64,000 bases of DNA from Thereva unica (taxonomy: Eukaryota; Arthropoda; Insecta; Diptera; Therevidae). The translations under genes were made by a program, and so were the position numbers. Location: positions 166,670,516-166,734,515 of the forward strand of contig OX465281.1 in assembly GCA_949987705.1 (NCBI GenBank), given 5' to 3'. Numbering within the stretch: position 1 is the stretch's first letter; each line of letters begins with the position of its first letter. The notes under the pieces are model-generated. The model made no database searches, had not been told where the DNA came from, and saw only the letters and a list, made by a program, of their open reading frames with translations. Positions 49,966-59,534 of this stretch are shown in pieces.

Positions 49966-51387
49966 ATGGGCCCGGACCCTGGTGGGTCGAATCGCTTCAG
50001 TTCTTTGGCTGACTCGCATCAGTCGATTCCAAGGAAAAAACGGCCAAAACACGATAATGCTAGCTTTTCTCCAGCAACCGCCTTTTTTGACTTTCCATCT
50101 TTACCTTCTCAACAACTTTCAAATCCTTCTAAATTTATTACTATTCAGTCATGCAAACCCAATAAGACCCTTCGTGATGAAAACGCATTTCTGCTGAAAC
50201 TGGCTGTGGACGGTATCAGCAAGCAATACTCGAAGTTTTCTTGGCTACATGACGGTTCCCTCCTGCTACTTTGCGATAACCAGCAGATAGCTGAAAAATT
50301 TATCGCAACAAAAGTTTTACCTGGTCCTATACCGGTGATTATAAATTTTCACGAGAAATTAAACCAGACCAGAGGCACCATTTACTGCCGGTCCATAGCT
50401 CACCTTTCTCCCCAGGAAATAATTGACGGACTTGTAAAATATAACGTTACAGATGTGAGGATTCACACCAGGAAAGATGGGGAAAAAGATATTCCTTCCG
50501 GACTCATTTTCCTTACGTTTAATCGCTTTACACTTCCCGAAAAAATTGAAATTGGGTTTGAATTGGTGAAAGTACGTGAATTTTACCCGAATCCCATGCG
50601 TTGTCGCAAGTGTCAAAGAATTGGCCACACTTCTGCTCGCTGCACTGGAAATGAATTGTGCCCCACATGTGGCTACCCTCCGCATCAGAGCGATTGCTCC
50701 AGAGTTTTCTGCATCAACTGTGACTTGGACTCACACACATCTGCCGCAAATGACTGTCCAAAATATACTGAAGCCAAAGAGGTGCTTAAAATTCAAACCA
50801 AATACAAGTGTTCCAGGTACGAAGCTAGAAAGCACTACTTCGAACATCTAAAACTCACATCTACGGATCCCAACATATCGTATTCATCTGCTGCTTCAAG
50901 TGCTACTCTTATAGCACCTACAGTACCCAATCCAAAATCATCCCCCACCCCTCTAACTTCTGCTTCTAATTCCGTTTCACATGAAATGCCTCAAACCTCA
51001 GCAACACCTACCTCATCCTTCCTAAACGCAGTTCAATCTTCTGACTCAAATCCTAAAAACTCATCTACTACAATTGTACCTACTAACAACTTACCCCTTT
51101 CCTTCAACAACTGCTCTCACTCACCTACTACTCTCAAGACTCAAACGAATTGCAATCTTACTCCTACCACTTTTTCTAAATTTACTAAACCCGCCCTGCC
51201 CAATACAGCACCTAAAGAAGATGCAGATTTACAAAGAATGGAAGCTGTCTCCTCTCCTTCGGAATCCGATTGCGCTACCTCTTCCGCAACTTCAATAGCC
51301 AAATCACACAAAAAGAAGAAACAACAAATAAAGCGCAAAATTAACCCCAAAGCCTCAATAAAAAACCTACTTGAAATTATTAACTAA
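49966..51387 (+). CDS. I-clade LINE ORF1 (gag-like, three zinc knuckles)
   Basis: The likely start is ATG 49966 (MGPDPGGSNRFSSLADSH), 473 codons, intact. An RRM-like central region (FSWLHDGSLLLLCDNQQIAE and GTIYCRSIAHLSPQEIIDGL) precedes three consecutive cysteine/histidine knuckles: CRKCQRIGHTSARC, CPTCGYPPHQSDC and CINCDLDSHTSAANDC. A Ser/Thr/Pro-rich tail ends with a basic KKKKQQIKRKINPK patch. It would package LINE RNA into ribonucleoprotein particles. Confidence 0.88.
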   Translation: MGPDPGGSNRFSSLADSHQSIPRKKRPKHDNASFSPATAFFDFPSLPSQQLSNPSKFITIQSCKPNKTLRDENAFLLKLAVDGISKQYSKFSWLHDGSLLLLCDNQQIAEKFIATKVLPGPIPVIINFHEKLNQTRGTIYCRSIAHLSPQEIIDGLVKYNVTDVRIHTRKDGEKDIPSGLIFLTFNRFTLPEKIEIGFELVKVREFYPNPMRCRKCQRIGHTSARCTGNELCPTCGYPPHQSDCSRVFCINCDLDSHTSAANDCPKYTEAKEVLKIQTKYKCSRYEARKHYFEHLKLTSTDPNISYSSAASSATLIAPTVPNPKSSPTPLTSASNSVSHEMPQTSATPTSSFLNAVQSSDSNPKNSSTTIVPTNNLPLSFNNCSHSPTTLKTQTNCNLTPTTFSKFTKPALPNTAPKEDADLQRMEAVSSPSESDCATSSATSIAKSHKKKKQQIKRKINPKASIKNLLEIIN

Positions 51388-51470
51388 ATATCCTCATCCT
51401 TCATTTAAACTTTTCTCGTTCCCTGCTGTAGATTTTACTGTTTTTTCTTTACTTAATACTTTTCATACCC

Positions 51471-54400
51471 ATGTTTTCGATAAAAAATCTTATATACCTG
51501 CAATGGAATATTCGCGGCTTTTATAATAACCTCCCCTATCTGCAGAATTTATTACATCTTTACAAACCGCATATAGTCCTGTTGCAAGAAACTAAGCTGA
51601 TGGTCGGCGAAGGACCGTCTAACGTTGCCCAGTACATTTGCTACCACTACAATAAGAGTTACCCAAACAGAAAAAGTGGTGTTTCCATACTGGTTCGTAA
51701 ATCCGTATCCCACATTCACTTACCTCTACGTACAGACCTTGTGGCGAACTCTGTTCTTATTCACTCTTGACCCCCTACAGCTTTTGCCAATGTATACTTA
51801 GAAATTGGTCAAACTGTCGTTCTTACTGACCTCCAAGATCTTTACGACCAACTACCAAACACGTTTATTATTGGTGGTGACTTCAATGCCCACAGCTCCT
51901 GCTGGGGCTGCCCGTCCACTGACGCTAGAGGTAGAATGATAGAAGAGCTGATATCTAATAATCAGCCCATTGTCCTCCTAAACAATGGCGCTTGCACTCA
52001 TCTATCCACCCACAACACTCTAACATCTATAGACCTTACTTTTAGCTCCTCCAACATATTTCCCTTTCTTAGCTGGACAACTCATGACAGTCTTGAGGGC
52101 AGTGACCACTTCCCTGTCATTTTACGTTCGAACATTACTCTCGCCGATACAAAACACGTTGCCTATTTTCTATTAAAAAAAGCCAAATGGGATCTTTTCT
52201 CGACAAAAATTGCTGACCTATCGTCAGCCTGTCCTATCTCGAAAAATGTTGACCAGGAAGCGGCTAAGCTCAGAAAAATTCTCCGTGGCGCGGCGTCCAC
52301 CTCCATCCCTACTAGCCATCCCAAATCCGTATCCCAACCCAACTGGATGACACGCGAAATTCTTTCTCTGATAAGGACTAAAAACAGTTCCTGGCAGCTC
52401 TGCCGTCGTCATCCTTCCCAGTCTAATTTCCTGAGGTTCCGTCTGGACTCAGCTATTCTAAAACGAACCATCAAAAAAGCTAAAAGGGACTCATGGTATT
52501 CTTTTGTGAATTCCATAGATGTCCGCACTAATCTTAAGGAAGCTTGGGCAAAGGTACGTGCAGTTACGGTGGGTGCATCCAGCAGGCTCATATCCAACAT
52601 TCAGTCAGGTGGTGTAAATCTTACCAGTTCCCCTGAAATTGCCGAAGAGTTTGGCACCGTTTGGTCGAGCTACTCAGCAGACAACAACTTCACCACTAAA
52701 CATAGGCAATGTAAAGAAAATATAGCCTCCGATATGCAGCGTTATCCTGGTGATGCAGCCGTTACACTTAGCCATCCTATTACCTTAAGTGAATTTAAAA
52801 ATGCTTTAAATTCCTTTAAGGGTTCAACCCCAGGGCTCGATAAGATCTCCTATGAACTAATCAGGAAAACCCCTAATTCATTCCAAATTCGCCTTCTTAA
52901 CTTATACAACTGTATCCTCCTACAAAATTCCTTCCCCCGTGCCTGGAAACATGCCCTCCTCATTCCCATCCCCAAAGAAGCTTCTACTTCTCTGTGCATC
53001 AGTGACTTCCGCCCTATATCCCTGATCTCGTGCCTATCAAAAATATTGGAAAAAATTCTTTCAAATAGAATAAACGCTACCCTCTCTACTTCCTTTTCTA
53101 AGTCCCAACATGCTTATATTCCTCAGAGAGGCACTCACACTCTCCTTCACCTTCTAGATTCTGACGTCTGCGATAGTCTTGCTCGACGGCAACACACCTC
53201 GATCCTTTCGCTAGATCTGACGAAAGCTTACGATAGATTAAGTGCTCCTTTCCTCGCCAACCAACTCGCAAAATTACGAGTTGATAAGAGCTTCACACTC
53301 CTCATCCTCAACTTCCTCAGCCACAGGACCATTCAAGCACGTGTCAATGGCTTCCTTTCGCCCATTATGCCGCTTCAGAACGGAACTCCACAAGGTTCTC
53401 CGCTTTCATGTGCCCTTTTCAACTTGTACACCATTTCCCTCTGCTCCAGCTTAAGCAAAATTAATAATATCAGTTCTTACATTTATGCTGACAACCTTCT
53501 GATATTCAGCTCGGGTAGACCTACTTCTGTTTCAAAAAAACTAACCGTAGCACTGAAAACATCGCTAGCATGGGCCTCATCTGCCGAAGCAATTTTCTCT
53601 CAGGACAAAGCAGAGCTTCTTCACATCTGTAGAAAACGGAACTGCATCGTACCCTCCATCTCTGTCGGAGATTATTTCGTTACACCCCTTAACCAATTGA
53701 GCATTTTAGGTCTCCTTTTCACGAAAAACCGTAGGTGGAACCTACATATCAAGACAGTGGTCAACAAAATGGCAAAAATTAACAATCTGGTGAAATGTCT
53801 TGCTTCCCGCAAAAACGGACTGTCAATTGACCCTCTCTTGCACATCTGTAAATCTCTTATCCTCGGCACTGCTGGTTACTGTCTTTCAATATACGGTAAT
53901 TCTCCAGCTACCGTTCTCCACCCTCTTCAAACCGCCATCAACAATGTCCTCAGATCTGCCACTGGTGCCCTTCGTTCCACCCCAATCGACTCCTTATTGG
54001 TAGAAACAGGCTTCACACATATACCTGCGAGAGTCCGAAGGACCCAAATTAAACTTCTCTCTCAACACATCATAAGCCCTTCTGCACCTCTATATTCCCG
54101 GCTCCGCAACTATATCAATTCCAATTCCAAAAGTTTTTCTGCCCTCCGACATTGCACTCTGCTTTTAGCTGAACTTAACATACCTATACCCGAATACACG
54201 CCTTCACCTAAGCATAATCTGGCTCCTTGGTATCCTCTATCACACCACTTTGTCATGGACGCTGAGCCCCACAACAAGAAAGACACCCCCTCTACTTTTT
54301 ACCGCCAACTCCACCAAGAAGTATTATCGCGATTCCCCGACCATATACCCCTATACACTGATGCCAGTAAATCCGACCAAAAGGTTGCCTTCGTGGTAGC

Positions 54401-55149
54401 AAAGGTAATAAATCAAGAGGTTTCCCTGCTACAATCAGGCCTCCTGGCCCAACACACCTCCGCTCAGGTTGCAGAAATTTTTGCCATCTTCCAAGCAGTC
54501 AAAATTCTACAGAACACCCCTTCCAACCACCTAATTTTCACTGATTCCTTATCCTCGGTACTGGCCATCAGAAATAGAAACAACAAATGCTATCTTCCGT
54601 CTATCATCCGTTGCCTACTTTCGCAGAATAGTCACATAAAAATTTGCTGGATTCCAGGACATGTTGGTATAAAAGGAAATGAGGCTGCGGATAGCCTCGC
54701 CAAAAACGTCCCCCTCTCCGACAACAATTCAATCGTCATTCCTCCTTCAGAATCCAGCTTTCGCCTTTATGCATTTAACGTCCTTCACACGGAAGCACTC
54801 TCAAAATGGAACACTTCTTCGTCCTTCTTCTCCTCCATACGCCATTACCATCCCCGGCCCAATACAATCCAGATCTTCCTAGACATAAGGCGCGTATGCT
54901 CTGCAGATTTAGACTCGGTCACACCTTTTTCTCCCACGGACACCTTTTCACTAATTCCTCTCCCCGGACCTGCAAATTTGCCCTAATGCACCCCACCTCA
55001 CAGTTAGACATGTTTTGACTGAATGCCTAGAAACTGCAAACCTCTTCGGTGAATTTCCTCCACTTTCCTCGTTACTAGACCCCGGTCAGAACCATAATAG
55101 TCCTTTTTTTAGACTTCTCAGATCTCTAGATATCACTGACTCAATTTAA
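51471..55149 (+). pseudogene. I-clade LINE ORF2 (EN-RT-RNase H), one nonsense codon and altered RT active site
   Basis: The frame opens at about 51471 with an EEP endonuclease (LIYLQWNIRGFYNNLPYL, VLLQETKLM). A single in-frame TGA at 51768-51770 is followed by FIIGGDFNAHSSCWG and SDHFPVIL in the same frame. RT has STPGLDKISYEL, DFRPISLISCLSKILEKIL and GTPQGSPLSCALFNL, but the catalytic box at 53484-53495 reads YADN instead of YADD. RNase H has PLYTDASKSDQKVAF, EIFAIFQAVKIL, IFTDSLSS and WIPGHVGIKGNEAAD. Frameshifts near 54885 and 54980 displace the C-terminal knuckle. The D-to-N change would abolish RT activity even if the stop were suppressed. Confidence 0.88.
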
Positions 55150-55232
55150 GTAACCTCACGCCTCAGCGCCTTTTGGATCTATAGTCCGTGTGCGCTTAAC
55201 TTGGTCGGTTGTGCCTTCAGGCCTTCCTGCCT

Positions 55233-55253
55233 CTTGTAATAATAATAATAATA
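55233..55253 (+). repeat. (TAA)n tail of the I-clade LINE
   Basis: Six to seven TAA units directly before the 12-bp target duplication, as in I elements. Confidence 0.92.
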
Positions 55254-55265
55254 ATATATTAACAC

Positions 55266-55695
55266 AATTTTGAACGGCACATCGAAGAGTTGGTGACTTT
55301 CCATGTATCATACAGAAAGACTCAAAGTTTTCCAAGTTACTTAGTTTTGGTATTTCCAGCTGGATTATTTTCGCTTCAGGGAGGTATTTCCGGATAAATT
55401 TTTCCTTTTCCAATCCTTTCACATAAATTGTTGAATTTGAATAATTCGTCAATAGGTTGGGTAATTCATTGTAATCAATATTTCCACCATTCCATCTTAA
55501 TCCATTTATTTTCCTAAAGTTGAAATCATCCTGCCAACGAGCTCTTGGTGTCAATTCACTATACGGAAAAGGTGGCTTGAAGTAGTATAAGCTCGGTAAA
55601 AGTGATCCGTGTTGTAAGACTACCATCTCCTTAGCAAACAGCTGACCATTTACTCCACTGACAAATTGTATATCCAAAACAACAGCCGAATTCAT
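55266..55695 (-). pseudogene. Polinton hypothetical protein, interrupted near its C-terminus by the LINE
   Basis: ATG at 55695. Sequence features are VVLDIQFVSGVNGQLFAKEM, YYFKPPFPYSELTPRARWQD, GLRWNGGNIDYNELPNLL and STIYVKGLEKEKFIRKYL. A cysteine-containing C-terminal part (CMIHGKSPTLRCAVQN) runs into LINE sequence at 55265; the last residues lie at 49676-49642. About 155 codons originally. The FVxG/YVxG-L-x-K-x-x-F/W block resembles the small ORF at 48107. Insect Mavericks commonly carry such a gene; its function is unknown. Confidence 0.65.
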
Positions 55696-55777
55696 GACTT
55701 TAACTACTCAAAGGAAAATATCAAACTATTTAAATTTATTTATTTTAAAGCTTTATATATGCTACTCGAGTGTTTTA

Positions 55778-56191
55778 TTATGGGGTGTCCGCTCTTTTTC
55801 CTCCGTGATCTTTTCCGTTGCCTTGAGGCAAATGGACTGATGTTACTTCCAAACAAAATGTGTCAGTGCTTGCTCCTTCTGAATTGCTCTGGAAGATTTT
55901 CGTAACCATTTCCCAGATGTCACTAGTTTTTACATCAGATGCCAACTTATAATTTATCCATCCAGGACCTCTTTCCCTAAAGCTGGCACCGCAAAAAGTA
56001 ATACCAACGTAGTCATTTGGTTGGATCGCCGTCATCACATGCTGAATAATGTCTTCAATGCTGCTCTTAAACCATGTTAAAGGTTCTACATTCCTTGGCG
56101 TGTCATTGATTTTAAATTCAATTTTGCGACCCCTCACATTGAAACGTTTGTTGTGGGTTATTATATCTCTAATGATGCTAAATTTAGCCAT
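55778..56191 (-). pseudogene. N-terminal fragment of Polinton DNA polymerase B
   Basis: ATG at 56191. The fragment (FSIIRDIITHNKRFNVRGRK, NDTPRNVEPLTWFKSSIEDI, NDYVGITFCGASFRERGPGW) matches the N-terminal extension of Maverick POLB as I know it. The reading stops at 55778-55780, about 137 residues in, and neither the exonuclease nor the YxDTD polymerase motifs occur anywhere in the window. The remaining ~900 codons are deleted, which by itself makes the Polinton non-autonomous. Confidence 0.68.
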
Positions 56192-56763
56192 TTTTCAACA
56201 ATGTTTTCTAGGCTATGCCAAGCACGCACGTTGCATATTGCTTTTGTTTCTCTGTTTATATAGGAGCTCGAAGGCACAATAATGCATAATTAATTTAATG
56301 ATTAATAAAAATCTGATATTACAAAATCCATTTAATTTTCCCGCATTTAAATGAAAAACGTATCATGTGCAATTCTTCTCTCTTTCACACTTTGTTTTGC
56401 ATTTAATCTTACCCCGCGCTGAATCTCAGCTAGCAAAAAGTGTATTTTTTACCCGTCCCGATATTTATGAATGTATCAAGTTCATTCATTCACTGAGTTT
56501 CATAATTTCAGATAGTAACAACAACAACCACCATGCAATACTCGCCGAGAATCATCGGCATCGAAAGTATCCACAGTGTCTGGCTGTGGACCATGAGGCA
56601 CATGCGCAGACACCTGTCATGTACGCTGCAAACATTACAAGTTGAGATCGAGGTTTTTAAATATTGGCGATGGAAATTTAACTAAAAAATCATATAAAAC
56701 ATTATTTATTAATTTAACATAGTTTTAATAATTTAAAATATTAAAGACTAGTTGATAAAATGT
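56192..56763. other. Non-coding Polinton interior
   Basis: AT-rich sequence; a CAACAACAACCACCATGCAATA phrase near 56518 and ATCCACAGTGTCTG near 56569 foreshadow the duplicated block that follows. No gene seen. Confidence 0.4.
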
Positions 56764-57244
56764 TTGGAAGGTAGTTATGTGATAAATCCACGGGTCTTGC
56801 ATTTGTTTACCTTTATCATCCACAGTGTCTGTCTGTTCAGGTTATAACAAAAACAACAACCATGCAATAGTTGCACTGCAGCACAACCGCTGTTTTTGCC
56901 GCTCAAGCTGCTGCTGCAGTTTTTGTTTTTGTTTCGCTTGGTCTTTCTTTTTCATATTCGCGGGCTCTTGCAGCTGTGATCACGATCATGTCCACGTTAT
57001 TTTCATCGGCTCACTGGGTCGCAAGATCTAAAAATAGATTTTCACAACTGCATATGTACACAAGTAATCCGATTCTAGCCAACTGTCGTCTTAGTCGAGT
57101 TGTCTAAGGCGTTGGTTTTTCTGTTCGCGATTTCCGTGGCGCTGGTTCGATTCCCAAGCAATGTGGGATTTTTCTGTGGAATAACTTTATTTATTTATTA
57201 TTATTTATTAAGTACACATCTTTTAGAGTAAGAAAAAAGCATTG
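56764..57244. repeat. 490-bp direct repeat, copy 1
   Basis: From AGGTAGTTATGTGATAAATCC to AAGAAAAAAGCATTGACGGG, repeated at 57355-57849 with few substitutions. The small Cys-rich ORF through it (56825-57031) recurs identically placed in both copies and is probably not a gene. Confidence 0.9.
57083..57170 (+). mobile_element. tRNA-like SINE head, copy 1
   Basis: A-box-like TTAGTCGAGTTGTCTAAGG (57091-57109) and B box GGTTCGATTCC (57144-57154) are spaced as in a tRNA with a long variable region (Leu/Ser type). They are followed by an AT-rich tail. It reads as a degenerate tRNA-derived SINE. Confidence 0.6.
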
Positions 57245-57354
57245 ACGGGTATAGACTTGTTGTACAGAGTGTAAGAGCCTTGCTCAAAATAAAAATGTTA
57301 AAATAATTGTTTTTTTATGTGTGTATCAAATTGTAGTCATTTTCAGGGATAAAA

Positions 57355-57849
57355 TGTTTTGCAAGGTAGTTATGTGATAAATCCACGGGTCCTGCATTTG
57401 TTTACCTTCATCATCCACAGTGTCTGTCTGTTCAGGTTATAACAAAAACAACAACCATGCAATAGTTGCACTGCAGCGCAACCGCTGTTTTTGCCGCTCA
57501 AGCTGCTGCTGCAGTTTTTGTTTTTGTTTCGCTTGGTCTTTCTTTTTCATATTCGCGCGCTCTTGCAGTTGTGATCACGATCATGTCCACGTTATTTTCA
57601 TCGGCTCACTGGGTTGCAAGATCTAAAAATAGATTTTCACAACTGCATATGTACACAAGTAATCCGATTCTATCCAACTGTCGTCTTAGTCGAGTTCTCT
57701 AAGGCGTTGGTTTTTCTGTTCGCGATTTCCGTGGCGCTGGTTCGATTCCCAAGCAATGTGGGATTTTTCTGTGGAATAACTTTATTATTTATATTTATTA
57801 AGTACACATCTTTTAGAGTAAGAAAAAAGCATTGACGGGTAGGGACTTA
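57355..57849. repeat. 490-bp direct repeat, copy 2
   Basis: Second copy of 56764-57244, differing by scattered substitutions and a TTA-repeat length change. The 110-bp spacer 57245-57354 is unrelated. Confidence 0.9.
57680..57766 (+). mobile_element. tRNA-like SINE head, copy 2
   Basis: Same A-box and B-box (B box 57739-57749) as copy 1, with one change in the A region (GTTCTCTAAGG). Confidence 0.6.
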
Positions 57850-58149
57850 TTGTACAGAGTAGGGCACTTGCAAATCCGATAAATAGCAGCTTCCATCACG
57901 GCTCGGGCAATAGCTTTCGCCAAAGTGTAAACAAGTATTTAATGTATTACCTGCCGACTACCCGCAGAGTCCCCCAGCCGCAGCCACGCCGAGCCCACCC
58001 CTCCCGCTGAGCCAAGCCACCGACCCTGACAAAGCATCACACACACACGCACATTCACAAACCAATTGGCACAGCGAAGATGGCGAAAAAGGTGAATCTA
58101 GGGGTTATATGTAAAACCCCATGTTAAATTGTCCCTGAACCGGCATAGT
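57850..58149. other. Non-coding, GC-rich patch before the right TIR
   Basis: Contains a CCCCAGCCGCAGCCACGCC stretch and a CACACACACGCACA run; no gene seen. Confidence 0.4.
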
Positions 58150-58507
58150 TGTACCCATCCTCAAGTTCGAGCTATCCGGTTCTCAACATTCGCCCCCGCC
58201 GTCGCCCCCGCCACCGCCGTCGTTATCGCTAATACTTACGCTGCACTCCACCTTTCGTCGTGCCACAAGTCTGGCCACCCACTTACCATAATTACAAGTG
58301 ATTAATGACCTGTCAACCGGTCAACCACCTTGACCCACATTCCAACGTGATTGATTGATGACAGGCGATTGATTGATCACACCGACCTACTTCCGCAATC
58401 CAGTTCCCATGGACAAGGTCAATGACCTTGACGTGACCTAGTTCCCACGGTCCAGAAAATTTTCCCACCGTAGTGGGTTCTCAACATTCGCCCCCGCCGT
58501 TGCCGCC
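58150..58507. repeat. Polinton right terminal inverted repeat, inner module
   Basis: Reverse complement of 40349-40706. Carries TGACCTTGA at 58423-58431 within the mirrored AGGTCA dyad. Confidence 0.88.
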
Positions 58508-58833
58508 CCCCCGCCATTGCCAATAATCCCACTACACCCCACTCTACACTTCCGCACTCCAACTTTCACCTTCGCGGCGCCACAAGTGGGCGTGGCCTCA
58601 CACACAACAATAACAAGGATGACCTTGATCCACATAATCGACCCTGACACAGTTCCCAGACTCGTCCACGGCCAGGGTCAGCCACCTTGACCCACATTCC
58701 TACGTGATTGATTGATGACAGGTGATTGATTGATCACACCGACCTACTTCCGCAATCCAGTTCCCATGGGCAAGGTCAATGACCTTGACGTGACCTAGTT
58801 CCCACGGTCCAGAAAATTTTCCCACCGTAAACC
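58508..58833. repeat. Polinton right TIR, extra outer module
   Basis: A second, diverged tandem copy of the module. It shares TTGACCCACATTCC(A/T)ACGTG, TGATTGATTGATGACAGG and the TGACCTTGACGTGACCTAGT block, and ends AAAATTTTCCCACCGT like the inner module. It has no left-end counterpart. Confidence 0.8.
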
Positions 58834-59534
58834 GTCCCAATACCTACTCAGCTCGAAGCTTTCATCTGAAACAAAAAACGAAAACACATTCTTAATCAGA
58901 AGACCTTACTGCACAAAGTATACCTCTAATACCATTTAAAAGTAAAAAAATTTATTGTTAAAATTATTGTTAAAAAAAAGTTCAATTTTTTACTTGTTTT
59001 TTCTAGCTATTACTACCCTTAGAATATATTTTACACAATATTTTCTTGAATGTTATAGGTCTACTTTGTAGGCTTTTTAATTATCTACAAAATAAAATCA
59101 AAGTTTTGCAAATATGTTCAATAGTTTTTTTTTAATCCTGCCCACCGTTTTTAGAAATATAGTAATGAGAAAATGGGGTTTAAAGTTTTATATAATGAAA
59201 AAATAGACTTACGAGGATCAGATGTTAATCAGCTATACCCGGCCGTATAGTAAGCCCTCGGTCGGAACATTACTGTTTTCGTCAAGGATCGGAACTATAC
59301 TGAACTATATAAATAGGTTGATTCTGATAGGGCAGGTGTGTCACCGCGGGACGCCCTTACAATAGCTCGCGCGAGTCGCGGCATGGGTCGCGTTCGCTCG
59401 ACCGGCAACGACTCTCTTGGAGATGCCTTTGTAACTATACAGATTCAGACTTCGAAACTTGAAAACAACATTCTTAGAACATGAATCTAACGATTGAAGC
59501 AAAAAAAAATTTCGATTTTTTGAAAGTAAACCAT
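58834..59534. other. Unassigned sequence between Polinton end and Helitron Rep
   Basis: 700 bp without recognisable coding. A TATATAAATA box (59306-59315) and GC-rich GCTCGCGCGAGTCGCGGC (59363-59380) suggest a promoter of some unidentified element. The Helitron's missing ~230 residues are not here. Confidence 0.4.

Larger units (their letters stand above)
49689..55253 (+). mobile_element. Full-length I-clade LINE inserted in a Polinton gene
   Basis: Flanked by the 12-bp TSD ATATATTAACAC (49677-49688 and 55254-55265). The 5' end starts CAGTCGTCTGTG, ORF1 has three zinc knuckles, ORF2 has EN, RT and RNase H, and the 3' end is a (TAA)n tail, the hallmark of I elements. About 5.56 kb. One nonsense codon, two late frameshifts and an altered RT active site suggest it is inactive. 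Confidence 0.92.
40346..58833 (+). mobile_element. Polinton/Maverick element (defective) inside a Helitron
   Basis: Long terminal inverted repeats (40349-40706 and 58150-58507, with a second outer module at right) enclose Polinton hallmark genes. These are integrase with chromodomain, FtsK/HerA-type packaging ATPase, adenain-like cysteine protease, major capsid protein, a minor-capsid-like gene and POLB (N-terminal scrap only). The gap in the flanking Helitron coding indicates insertion plus some loss. It is further disrupted by a MITE, an I-clade LINE and a local duplication. Polintons are self-synthesising DNA elements with virus-like gene sets (established). Confidence 0.92.

Noticed and set aside
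56825..57107. Cys/Phe-rich ORF repeated at 57420-57702
   Set aside because: Present twice only because of the 490-bp duplication; overlapping frames are equally open and no domain is visible.
40346..58833. An intact virus genome
   Set aside because: Capsid gene split by a MITE and a frameshift, POLB deleted, and a LINE inserted; it is a decayed integrated element.
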